This document shows positions 1 through 6,714 of a stretch of 14,352 bases of DNA, in pieces. The notes beneath the pieces were generated by a model, which made no database searches, was not told where the DNA came from, and saw only the letters and a list, made by a program, of their open reading frames with translations. The position numbers and the translations under genes were made by a program. The DNA is from Planctomycetaceae bacterium (GTDB lineage: Bacteria; Planctomycetota; Planctomycetia; Pirellulales; UBA1268). Numbering within the stretch: position 1 is the stretch's first letter; each line of letters begins with the position of its first letter. Location: positions 1 through 14,352 of the forward strand of contig JABHNP010000078.1 of NCBI GenBank assembly GCA_018694455.1. Direction: 5' to 3'.

Positions 1-162
1 AGTCACTTCTCCTGCTGTGATGTCGTTGACGACCATCGCACCAGTGCCAATAAAGACGAGACCGAAAGTTCCGCAGAGTTCGGCAACGAGGCACTGTGAA
101 AGCAGTGGTGAGCTAGTCTGTGTTGTCACATCGTCGTGAGCACTCATAAAAAAGAATCTCAT
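1..162 (-). CDS. Aquaporin / glycerol-facilitator (MIP family) channel, N-terminal part only
   Basis: The gene starts on the minus strand and leaves the window at its left edge, so only the first 54 codons are present and the frame is open to base 1. After a polar start of about 25 residues comes the sequence AELCGTFGLVFIGTGAMVV, which matches the first transmembrane helix of MIP channels (AE-x-x-GT-F-x-LVF-x-GTGA). Family members pass water, glycerol or other small neutral solutes through the inner membrane. The NPA motifs that would tell a water from a glycerol channel lie outside the window. ATG at 162-160 is used here; an in-frame ATG at 147-145 is equally possible, and neither has a clear ribosome binding site. 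It lies 113 bp downstream of the TPR gene in the same direction. The family call rests on one helix. Confidence 0.72.
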   Translation of the reverse strand, partial: MRFFFMSAHDDVTTQTSSPLLSQCLVAELCGTFGLVFIGTGAMVVNDITAGEVT

Positions 163-275
163 TTGTGATTTTTATTGTGCCTGAGCGTATAAGCCGGAAG
201 GCCTCGTTCTCAAACGGCATGCCACCAGCACCTGCCTACCTGAACATGATCATCTATTTTTTAACAGACGGCGGG

Positions 276-1040
276 TTATTCAACAGTTAACAGCCAACCT
301 CGCACTCTGGCGTGCACCTTGGCAACTCGACCCATATAGTGATCCATACTGTATGGGCCTGCGGCCCTAAGTATATGGTATTTCGCATCCTTATGATCAC
401 CATTGGCTTCGGCAAAAAGGCCTAGATACAGATGGGCATAACACAACTGATTGCGTTGCTGCTGAGCACTTCCTTGTGCTGCATGCGAAAGCACTTCTTC
501 TTTGCTGCCATCTCCTTGATACAGACTGAGTATCTGTTTCATAGGTACACGTGAATCCCGTCCAACAGCGAGCATATTCCGACGAGCATTGTCTGGTGAC
601 GTTGCCCGCGCGACGCACAGGTAATGCCATGCAGGGTTTTCAACATCATTGGGGTTCACCGTTTTATGGAGCTCAAACTGTTGGCGACCAGCTTCGTATT
701 GATCCGCGTAATACAGCGCAAGGCCACGCTGCCACAGTCCCGGCTGACAATCTGGTTGTACCTGTACGAGCTGATCAAAAGCATCTACTGCTTTATCTGG
801 CTTTGCATCAAAGAAGAGCGAGACCGCTTTTTCAAAAATATGATCTGGTGCACCGAGAAATTCCTCTTTCGCAGCAACATCTGATGTTTCGTCGGCTTGC
901 AGCAGAGAGAGATAACGCTCCGTGTTGCACACGCAGAGAACTATCCCAATAAAAACACCATGTCTGATAAAGACACCGTGCCACGTTGTTACTGTTTTCC
1001 CCGCTACGATAATGCCGTCAATCGTTCGTTTGACAGTCAC
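276..1040 (-). CDS. TPR-repeat protein with possible N-terminal signal/anchor
   Basis: This is a protein of about 254 residues. A hydrophobic stretch at about 28-40 (GVFIGIVLCVCNT) follows a basic N-terminus and could be a signal peptide or anchor, though a poor one. From about residue 67 there are tetratricopeptide-like helices: a stretch ending in DAFDQLVQVQPD, then GLWQRGLALYYADQYEAG, with the A/G/Y/P spacing of TPR pairs. The NPNDVENPAWHYLC block at about 129-142 resembles a TPR family I associate with planctomycetes. Such proteins are scaffolds and no enzyme activity is expected. The start is uncertain. GTG at 1040-1038 is chosen because GGAGAG lies 9 bases upstream. ATGs at 1109 and 1103 are in frame but would overlap the end of the upstream chitinase gene. 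With the GTG start the gap to that gene is 46 bp, so co-transcription is likely. Its partner and function are unknown. Confidence 0.72.
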   Translation of the reverse strand: MTVKRTIDGIIVAGKTVTTWHGVFIRHGVFIGIVLCVCNTERYLSLLQADETSDVAAKEEFLGAPDHIFEKAVSLFFDAKPDKAVDAFDQLVQVQPDCQPGLWQRGLALYYADQYEAGRQQFELHKTVNPNDVENPAWHYLCVARATSPDNARRNMLAVGRDSRVPMKQILSLYQGDGSKEEVLSHAAQGSAQQQRNQLCYAHLYLGLFAEANGDHKDAKYHILRAAGPYSMDHYMGRVAKVHARVRGWLLTVE

Positions 1041-1049
1041 AGGCAAACC

Positions 1050-1055
1050 CTCTCC
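1050..1055 (-). promoter_or_regulatory. Ribosome binding site supporting the GTG start of the TPR gene
   Basis: On the minus strand GGAGAG lies 9 bases before the GTG at 1040-1038. The in-frame ATG codons further upstream lie inside the end of the chitinase gene. This site is the main reason for preferring the GTG start. Confidence 0.45.
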
Positions 1056-1086
1056 ATTCAACAAACCGAATATTATCCAAAAAGCG

Positions 1087-4000
1087 TCACCCGATGATGC
1101 CATCTCCATCGATGTCAATCTGGAACAGCACTTCCTTCGCCTGCAATGAGGTGTCACTTGGCCCCTCTTCACCTTGGTAGAACCCATTCTCGTCAAGAAT
1201 CCACGCGTAGACATCTGTTCCAGTCCCATCAAGTACACGAAGTCGACCAAGCTCATCGCGAGCAGCTGCCAGAACAGTCGCTCCGTTTCGACTGAGTGGA
1301 ATTTTCCCCTGCCAGTAACTGTCCGAACGCATGATTGAAATGGGGGAACCTCCTGAATCACTGAGGGAGACCAAGCCTAAATAGTCGACTAAAACCCTGA
1401 CCTCAGTTGTTGCAGCGACTTCTGTGTACGAGATTGCACCATTCTGAGTTCCATAGTCATAGAAAATACTGCTGTAACTGCCTGCTGGGAGATCAAGCCC
1501 AGACGCTGTCGCGCTTGCCTGGCCCAGACTACCCGGATTATCCCGTGCTATCGACCACATTGAAAGCATGCCAAGGCCTTTATTTCTGGCGAAGTCTTCG
1601 AGCATGTGTGCATCATCTATTGTAAAAATTTCTGTAAGCACATCGTTCACACCAATCATTGGAGTGACACCAAGTTGGCTCCATCCAAATTGATGACCAT
1701 ATTCAGAGTACATTGATGAGAGTTGATTATGGGCACCCTCAGCTGAGGAAATTGCATAGTAACCCATTGTCTGTGCATTCGGACCAGTAGTTGGAGCCGC
1801 CCATTCACCATAATCCATCGTCATGAGGTTCACACCATCGAGAACAACACCAGCCTGCAAGGCCGAGCGTATGACGTGAAACCCGTTATACGTCAGACCT
1901 GTTGGTAGTGCCGGCAGGGTGTACCAGACTTCAACATCTGGGCGGGCCTCCTGAAAAAGTGCCAACGCTTCACTGCGTAAAGCGATAGAGACCGGATCTG
2001 CGATGGCACTTCCTTCGATATCAAAGTCGATGCGATTGAGAGAATATTTATTGACAACATCGATGTAGACATTCGCAAGTTCTTGTGCCGTTTTTCCCTG
2101 GGAGGCATGTACGTGGGCTAGGCTGTTTCCTGCAGCACCACCGAAAGAAATCATTACGCTGCCGCCGGCATCTTGGAACGCAGATATCGAATCGTTTATT
2201 GCAACCGCTCGCTCAGATTCTGAATCTAAGGTAAGGGAGTCCCACCCAGCCCAGGCCGCTTTTCCATCTGTCGTCGACAGAATGAAAGCAAGGGTCAAAA
2301 GCGAGGTGCCTCGGATTGCAGCTATCTCGGTAAGGTTTGGAACAACCCAAAAACCCATATCCACATACGGGGCAAAATAAGCTTCGCCCCACCGTTCATC
2401 ACCCTCATTTCCTGAATTTACTCCCGCGACAGTTTCAATCGCTCCGTCACCATCAATATCTATATGAAACAACGACTCCTTGGCTCGCAATGATGTATCG
2501 CCCGGACCTTCTTCACCAACGTAGTGCCCATTCTCATCCAGAATCCAGGCATAGACATTACTACCACTCCCATCAAGCAGTCGAAGGCGACCAAGATCAT
2601 CACGAGCAGCGGCCATGAGGGATACTCCATCTCGAATCACAGGAACACTACCCTGCCAGTAACTGTCTGCACGCGTGATCCCAATTGGATCACCACCAGA
2701 ATCACTGACATACGCCAACCCTGCGTCATCGACTAGAACTCTGACTTCCGTTGTTGAGGCAACTTCGTTGTAAGAATCGGTACCCTGATCATTACGAGGA
2801 TCATCGACACCATACTGAACCTGATCCCCATCTGTGACTGCACCAATTGGTGATTCCGGGGTGAGCAATCCTGAACGACTAACCATTGCGACCTGCTCAA
2901 GACTCAATCCAAATGACTCTTCAAGCTGGGATTCAACAATTTGATCATGATGAAATTCGATATTGAACGGAACGAGCTGATTTTTGGAAACACCAACAAG
3001 CAATGTACTCTGGCCTGATGTTTTAGAGGAAAGAAGTAACCCTTCGGGGGTGTCCTCTACGAAAATCCGCTCTCGCGAGCCGTAGTAGAGAAAACTCAGT
3101 TTCATTGAGTCAGGATCAAACCCTTCAATTCGCTCATGCACACCGACTTCATGTGAGCGAATATATATTGTACTGGCATCACGGGGACCAACACCACGTT
3201 CCCAAGAAAGCGCTCCTCCAATATCTTGACGAAGATGTTCATTGATGATGACTGAAAAATTCGCTTCTGTTAAATCATCGAAAGTGACGCCCGAAATTAT
3301 CTGTTGCTGAGGGGCGTCCGCCCACAAATCAATAACAGCAGGCTCTCCGGAAGCAGTTTTTGCCAAAACAAGACCATGAGATGATGCCTGACCGAAGCTG
3401 AGGCGATCGCGAGCCGGATCAAAATCAGAAATATCGACATGCGTTGGGTCAACCATGAAGACTCTGCCATCACCATCAATGGTATCGAGGGAAGGCGCTA
3501 GCCTTGGACGTGGCGATAGCAAAACTGCAGGAATAACACTTCGACGAAGAGGCTCAGGCCCATTGCAGATACCGGTAACACGAAGTTGAGTGAGGATCGT
3601 TTCTGCCTCATTGGATGCACCATGCACACGGAAAGAAACAGCTCCGCCCGGTGAAATGTCTGGGTTCCACAAGGGGCCTCGGACTGTGTACCGTGATCCT
3701 GAGCGAGCAACAACTTTTCCATTCCAGAAAGCATCTAGTTCACCTGCAGAGTCAAATTCCACCATCCAACCAGCAAGCATATGATCACTTTTATTCTCGA
3801 CAACTACCTCACCGATGAAGCCGGGGCCCCAATTGTTTATCTCATTGAAAGTCGCATGATACAAATCGCTTGTACCACTAAGACTTGGATTACTTGGATC
3901 TTGCGACGGCACAACCTGCTCCACTAGTGAAACTGCAGAGGTATCGAGGGCCTCACCATTGATGACATAATTCACCGGTGACGCGAGTTGAGCAGCTGGA

Positions 4001-4401
4001 ATACTGGCCGAGCCAATAAACCCAAAGACGACTGATCGACCTGCTTCAAGATTTGCATTCCAACCCCCGTTGGCAATGGTATAGCGGTCACCTTCCCTGG
4101 CAACAATTGTTGCACCCCAGATTGATGATATATCTGCTTCGTATTTGAAAGTAACAGACCAGTCGTTGACTGCTTCGGTGTCTCCATTGTGCAGTCTTAT
4201 GTTTGCTTCAAACTCAGTTCCCCAATCATGGACAACTTCATAGGTCGGAGCAACGACTGCCATCATTGCTCGCTTTTCCAGTAACTCCATACCATCCGCT
4301 TGTTCAACAGTATCCCGCCGGAGCCGCCTCTTGTCTTGTCGATGCTTGATGCAACCTTTTTTTCCATCAGAACCACGAGCAGACCAAGGCCGGATGGCCA
4401 T
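1087..4401 (-). CDS. Secreted GH18 chitinase-like enzyme: CBM2-CBM2-linker modules-Trp-rich-GH18-Trp-rich
   Basis: This is a 1104-residue protein. Residues 1-50 are basic and end in LEKRAMMAV (41-49), similar to the LEPR-XLL leader of exported planctomycete proteins. Residues about 53-150 and 179-275 are two CBM2 carbohydrate-binding domains, each with four tryptophans at family-like spacing (W60, W81, W95, W114; W191, W212, W226, W245). Residues about 305-505 hold two related beta modules, each with an FDP-x-x-x-x-LSF motif. The catalytic GH18 barrel is at about 672-970. It has ISFGGAAG (751-758), RIDFDIEG (790-797) with predicted catalytic acid E796, MTMDYG (860-865) and SMWSIARDN (947-955). 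The first Asp of the usual DxxDxDxE motif is Asn789, but the D-x-D-x-E core is intact. These motifs match a chitinase subfamily seen in streptomycetes. The barrel is flanked by two copies of a Trp-rich domain. The likely role is extracellular hydrolysis of chitin or a related polysaccharide; the substrate is inferred. ATG at 4401 is preceded by AAAGG at 8 bases. Confidence 0.88.
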   Translation of the reverse strand: MAIRPWSARGSDGKKGCIKHRQDKRRLRRDTVEQADGMELLEKRAMMAVVAPTYEVVHDWGTEFEANIRLHNGDTEAVNDWSVTFKYEADISSIWGATIVAREGDRYTIANGGWNANLEAGRSVVFGFIGSASIPAAQLASPVNYVINGEALDTSAVSLVEQVVPSQDPSNPSLSGTSDLYHATFNEINNWGPGFIGEVVVENKSDHMLAGWMVEFDSAGELDAFWNGKVVARSGSRYTVRGPLWNPDISPGGAVSFRVHGASNEAETILTQLRVTGICNGPEPLRRSVIPAVLLSPRPRLAPSLDTIDGDGRVFMVDPTHVDISDFDPARDRLSFGQASSHGLVLAKTASGEPAVIDLWADAPQQQIISGVTFDDLTEANFSVIINEHLRQDIGGALSWERGVGPRDASTIYIRSHEVGVHERIEGFDPDSMKLSFLYYGSRERIFVEDTPEGLLLSSKTSGQSTLLVGVSKNQLVPFNIEFHHDQIVESQLEESFGLSLEQVAMVSRSGLLTPESPIGAVTDGDQVQYGVDDPRNDQGTDSYNEVASTTEVRVLVDDAGLAYVSDSGGDPIGITRADSYWQGSVPVIRDGVSLMAAARDDLGRLRLLDGSGSNVYAWILDENGHYVGEEGPGDTSLRAKESLFHIDIDGDGAIETVAGVNSGNEGDERWGEAYFAPYVDMGFWVVPNLTEIAAIRGTSLLTLAFILSTTDGKAAWAGWDSLTLDSESERAVAINDSISAFQDAGGSVMISFGGAAGNSLAHVHASQGKTAQELANVYIDVVNKYSLNRIDFDIEGSAIADPVSIALRSEALALFQEARPDVEVWYTLPALPTGLTYNGFHVIRSALQAGVVLDGVNLMTMDYGEWAAPTTGPNAQTMGYYAISSAEGAHNQLSSMYSEYGHQFGWSQLGVTPMIGVNDVLTEIFTIDDAHMLEDFARNKGLGMLSMWSIARDNPGSLGQASATASGLDLPAGSYSSIFYDYGTQNGAISYTEVAATTEVRVLVDYLGLVSLSDSGGSPISIMRSDSYWQGKIPLSRNGATVLAAARDELGRLRVLDGTGTDVYAWILDENGFYQGEEGPSDTSLQAKEVLFQIDIDGDGIIG
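1093..1428 (-). repeat. C-terminal copy of the Trp-rich domain in the chitinase
   Basis: Residues 992-1103 form a 112-residue unit from YTEVAATTEV to FQIDIDGDG. It aligns without gaps to residues 544-655, with about 80 of 112 positions identical by eye. The SYWQG, VYAWILDENG and E-x-x-F-x-IDIDGDG landmarks resemble the 'tryptophan-rich Synechocystis C-terminal' domain family (W_rich_C). The terminal DIDGDG resembles an EF-hand or dockerin-type calcium loop. Confidence 0.75.
2437..2772 (-). repeat. Internal copy of the Trp-rich domain in the chitinase
   Basis: Residues 544-655 form the first copy of the same 112-residue unit, placed just before the catalytic barrel. It keeps the SYWQG, VYAWILDENG and DIDGDG landmarks. 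The DNA of the two copies has diverged more than the protein, so the duplication is old and maintained by selection rather than recent. Confidence 0.75.
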
Positions 4402-4431
4402 AAATATTGCCTTTCTTTATCGAAGAGTATC

Positions 4432-4648
4432 TTGACCCCAGAAATAAATTTTTTATTGCGTGACAAGTACTTCTATCAACCCTCTCGTTGCCTCTTTGAA
4501 CTTCCGCGTGGGGGCACTGGCTTGAGAGTATTTTTGACCTCCTACTATGGTTAGCTTCTACGAGACTCGCGGCACCAAAGTTCATCGGATTTTACGCACA
4601 CCCGGCCTGAGCCTCGGGGAAAATCGTTTTCCGATACTCATTTTGACC
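4432..4648 (-). promoter_or_regulatory. Three spaced TTGACC/GGTCAA boxes upstream of the chitinase gene
   Basis: The 267-bp gap 4402-4668 holds no gene. On the plus strand TTGACC occurs at 4432-4437, 4534-4539 and 4643-4648, spaced 102 and 109 bp. The first two are preceded by AGAGTAT, with one and two bases between, so the box is extended there. The third has ATACTCA instead, the inverted form. This could be a binding site for a regulator of the chitinase operon. No regulator can be named, and short boxes can recur by chance. Confidence 0.3.
4451..4479 (-). promoter_or_regulatory. Possible promoter of the chitinase gene
   Basis: Read on the minus strand, TTGATA (4479-4474) and ATAAAA (4456-4451) are separated by 17 bases. 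This would start transcription roughly 40-45 bases before the ATG at 4401. The match to the sigma-70 consensus is partial, and the region is AT-rich so it offers several alternatives. Confidence 0.25.
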
Positions 4649-4668
4649 TCAAAGTATCCATCAGGCCT

Positions 4669-5205
4669 TTAGGTTAACTTGATGTCCGGGATACTTCTGT
4701 ATGCACCAATTGCCCATTTTCCTGATGAAAACCCTGGGCTGTTTACGGTACCAGAGATTGCTTCACCCCGGCTGCCTGTAACCTGAGTCACGCCGTAATA
4801 CTCACGAGACAGACGACCGCTTCGTAATTGCCCTGCCGCGACAAAAAAAGTACCTGTTTCATTGAGCTTGATTGTGAATGAAAAAATGGTTCTCCCGCCT
4901 GCTGTCTTCATAGCACTTGCTGAAAAAGTAACAACTGAATCATTGACTTCTCCAGCGAGTGGGATTGATTCCGTACTTGGTGAAAAACCTGCATTTACGG
5001 AGCGTCGCGTCGAGGTCGACTGCTGCCCTGAAGATTTATTTTCCTGAATTGCCCGCATTAACCAGAAAAAGAGCAACAGGGCACCAAGTGGCACACCAAA
5101 AGCGGTTGGTTTCTCTAGAAAGTTTTCGGCAAGAAAAAAACAAATGAAACCATTTGGAACATGGATTACTAAACCCAAAGCAACACCCCCAAAAACCTGG
5201 TTCAC
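4669..5205 (-). CDS. Small membrane-anchored protein of unknown function
   Basis: I do not recognise this 178-residue protein. It has two N-terminal hydrophobic segments, at about residues 5-29 and 36-50 (FGVPLGALLLFFWLM). A polar Ser/Thr/Gln-rich linker follows (about 52-85), then a soluble C-terminal part of about 90 residues rich in alternating hydrophobic and polar residues, as in a beta fold (for example TIFSFTIKL and FFVAAGQL). No catalytic motif is visible. The start is a GTG at 5205-5203, only 21 bp after the stop of the DUF1080 gene, so co-transcription is likely. An internal ATG at residue 50 would remove both membrane segments and seems less likely. A gap of 267 bp separates it from the chitinase gene downstream. 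Confidence 0.65.
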   Translation of the reverse strand: MNQVFGGVALGLVIHVPNGFICFFLAENFLEKPTAFGVPLGALLLFFWLMRAIQENKSSGQQSTSTRRSVNAGFSPSTESIPLAGEVNDSVVTFSASAMKTAGGRTIFSFTIKLNETGTFFVAAGQLRSGRLSREYYGVTQVTGSRGEAISGTVNSPGFSSGKWAIGAYRSIPDIKLT

Positions 5206-5226
5206 GTATTCGCAAAGCCTATCGGT

Positions 5227-6246
5227 TCACTGCTCATTTTTCACAACAGGAGCCAAATATATATTACGAAATCTGACACTTGTGTGATCGCCTTGCAGAT
5301 AGATTGGCCCGGGCTGAGTTGGGTCTGTGAAAACCGCGCCTGCCGTCGGCCCCAATACAGGTTGATTGTCAATTACCTTTTCTCCATTGAGGATCACCGT
5401 AATGTGTCGATCAACAAGGGTGAGATCATATGCTTGCCATACGCCCCCCTCTTTACCCGCATTCTTCATCGGCTCAATTCTTCCAAAGATGGCACCGACG
5501 CCTTGTTTACCTTGCATCCTGCTATTTCGATCAACAACCTGGGCTTCATACATCCCCCGCAAATAGATACCACTATTACGTGCTTCACCGATATTGAACT
5601 CAACGTGCAGCCAGAAATCCTCAAATACCGCGTGCGTACGTAGGTTTGCGTAGGCACCTGTGGCACTGAAGTCAGCCTTGGGAGTTGTATTCACTAATTC
5701 GTTGTCTTGAACGTGCCATCCCATTTTCTTATCAGATTCATAAGGCTGCCAACCTGTCAGATCCTTGCCATTGAAGAGTGCTGTTGGAAGCCCAAACCGA
5801 ACCTTTGATAAATCTGGCGGCGTTGACGAAACGGGTGGAATCTTTATGCCCGTAAATGCATCGTGCTGAACGGAACCGTCTGGTGAGGTTGTGCAGACCA
5901 CGCCATCAAGAGACCCATTTGTCATACCAACGTTGACTGTCTTGGTATCAGTTGTTTTTTTGTTTTGACGAATTCTGAATGCCAGCCGTCCGTCCGTCAT
6001 TATGACATCCGTGTGAGGTCCATCGGAGCCAACATAGAGCCGCATCCTAACATCCCAGACCCCATCCGTTTTATGAATGCTCATCCAAGAGGGCGTACCT
6101 GACTCCATCTGAAGCGACCAATCTCCAATGAGTTCGTCGCTTGCGAAAACGATAAAAGGTGATAGGAAAAAGAAAACAGCAACGAGCAGCAGGATGCTCG
6201 GGGTAATCATTTTTCTTCCAGTCAGTTTGCTAACGAACACGTTCAC
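5227..6246 (-). CDS. Secreted DUF1080 protein (3-keto-disaccharide hydrolase-like)
   Basis: This is a 339-residue protein. A signal peptide is at 1-35: basic start with K7, R11 and K12, hydrophobic core ILLLVAVFFFLSPFIVFA, cleavage probably near A35. Residues about 38-135 are a beta domain opening with IGDWSLQME and PSWMSI, as in other planctomycete DUF1080 proteins. The DUF1080 domain is at about 154-334: LFNGKDLTGWQ (157-167), a NSGIYLRG core (224-231), GVWQAYDLTLV (268-278), LNGEKVIDN (286-294), GPIYLQGDH (313-321) and closing VRFRNIYL. The fold is a concanavalin-like jelly roll, and some members hydrolyse 3-keto-glycosides. Planctomycetes carry many paralogues, so the substrate cannot be read from sequence. 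The start is GTG at 6246, which gives the better signal peptide and follows a G-rich stretch. ATG at 6210 is the alternative. It probably heads the minus-strand operon. Confidence 0.85.
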   Translation of the reverse strand: MNVFVSKLTGRKMITPSILLLVAVFFFLSPFIVFASDELIGDWSLQMESGTPSWMSIHKTDGVWDVRMRLYVGSDGPHTDVIMTDGRLAFRIRQNKKTTDTKTVNVGMTNGSLDGVVCTTSPDGSVQHDAFTGIKIPPVSSTPPDLSKVRFGLPTALFNGKDLTGWQPYESDKKMGWHVQDNELVNTTPKADFSATGAYANLRTHAVFEDFWLHVEFNIGEARNSGIYLRGMYEAQVVDRNSRMQGKQGVGAIFGRIEPMKNAGKEGGVWQAYDLTLVDRHITVILNGEKVIDNQPVLGPTAGAVFTDPTQPGPIYLQGDHTSVRFRNIYLAPVVKNEQ

Positions 6247-6509
6247 CCGACCCCCCTACTTATTCCTGAGACTGACAACCGTCACAATACCAACTAGTGT
6301 ACCTGACCAACATTGCTTCACACATTTAAACTAATGTCACGGCAAGTGTTGTATTGGAACAAAAACATTTCGACAACGTGCGTGCGAATTAGACCTACTG
6401 TTTCAACAACTCAATTGAAACCCGAGAGCACACTCTGCTTAGCTCGAAACTGGCGGCTCACCCATGCCGATAATTATGCAATACAATGCACATTATTCTG
6501 GGTTTTAAT

Positions 6510-6538
6510 TTGATTTCCTTAGGTGACAAGTAAATACT
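6510..6538 (+). promoter_or_regulatory. Possible promoter of the plus-strand fatty-acid operon
   Basis: The 468-bp region 6247-6714 between the divergent gene blocks holds no convincing gene. TTGATT (6510-6515) and AATACT (6533-6538) are separated by 17 bases. This would begin transcription near 6545, leaving a leader of about 170 bases before the thiolase ATG. The match is partial and unproven. Confidence 0.25.
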
Positions 6539-6546
6539 TTCATAAC

Positions 6547-6563
6547 CCTGAAACATATTCAGG
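6547..6563. promoter_or_regulatory. 17-bp palindrome, candidate operator of the fatty-acid operon
   Basis: CCTGAA and TTCAGG form perfect 6-base arms around ACATA. The element lies directly downstream of the proposed -10 element, where a repressor would block transcription. Beta-oxidation operons are commonly repressed by acyl-CoA-responsive regulators (TetR or GntR type) that bind palindromes of this size. Which regulator would bind here is unknown, and the same arms could also form a weak RNA hairpin. Confidence 0.3.
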
Positions 6564-6714
6564 TGAAGAAAAAGGGACACATCTGGGGGAGATCAGCTTG
6601 AGGAATTCAAGCAATAACCAAAACCCAGTAATGTGATGATCTCAAAACACCGCCGTCATTTCCTTGTACTAGCGTTCGCGGCGGATCAAGTCACTTCCGG
6701 AGGAAGGCTGAATC

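Noticed and set aside
551..952. 133-codon frame antisense to the TPR gene
   Set aside because: It lies wholly opposite a gene with clear TPR character and has no recognisable motif.
1041..1361. Extension of the TPR reading frame back into the chitinase gene
   Set aside because: The frame is open, but the extra residues read as the chitinase coding sequence out of frame (Arg/Cys-rich, no homology), and a GTG with a good ribosome binding site lies at 1040.
4618..4632. GGAAAA-TCG-TTTTCC hairpin as terminator of the small membrane protein gene
   Set aside because: The stem is short and AT-rich with a three-base loop, and no U-run follows on the minus strand, so it does not meet the pattern of an intrinsic terminator.
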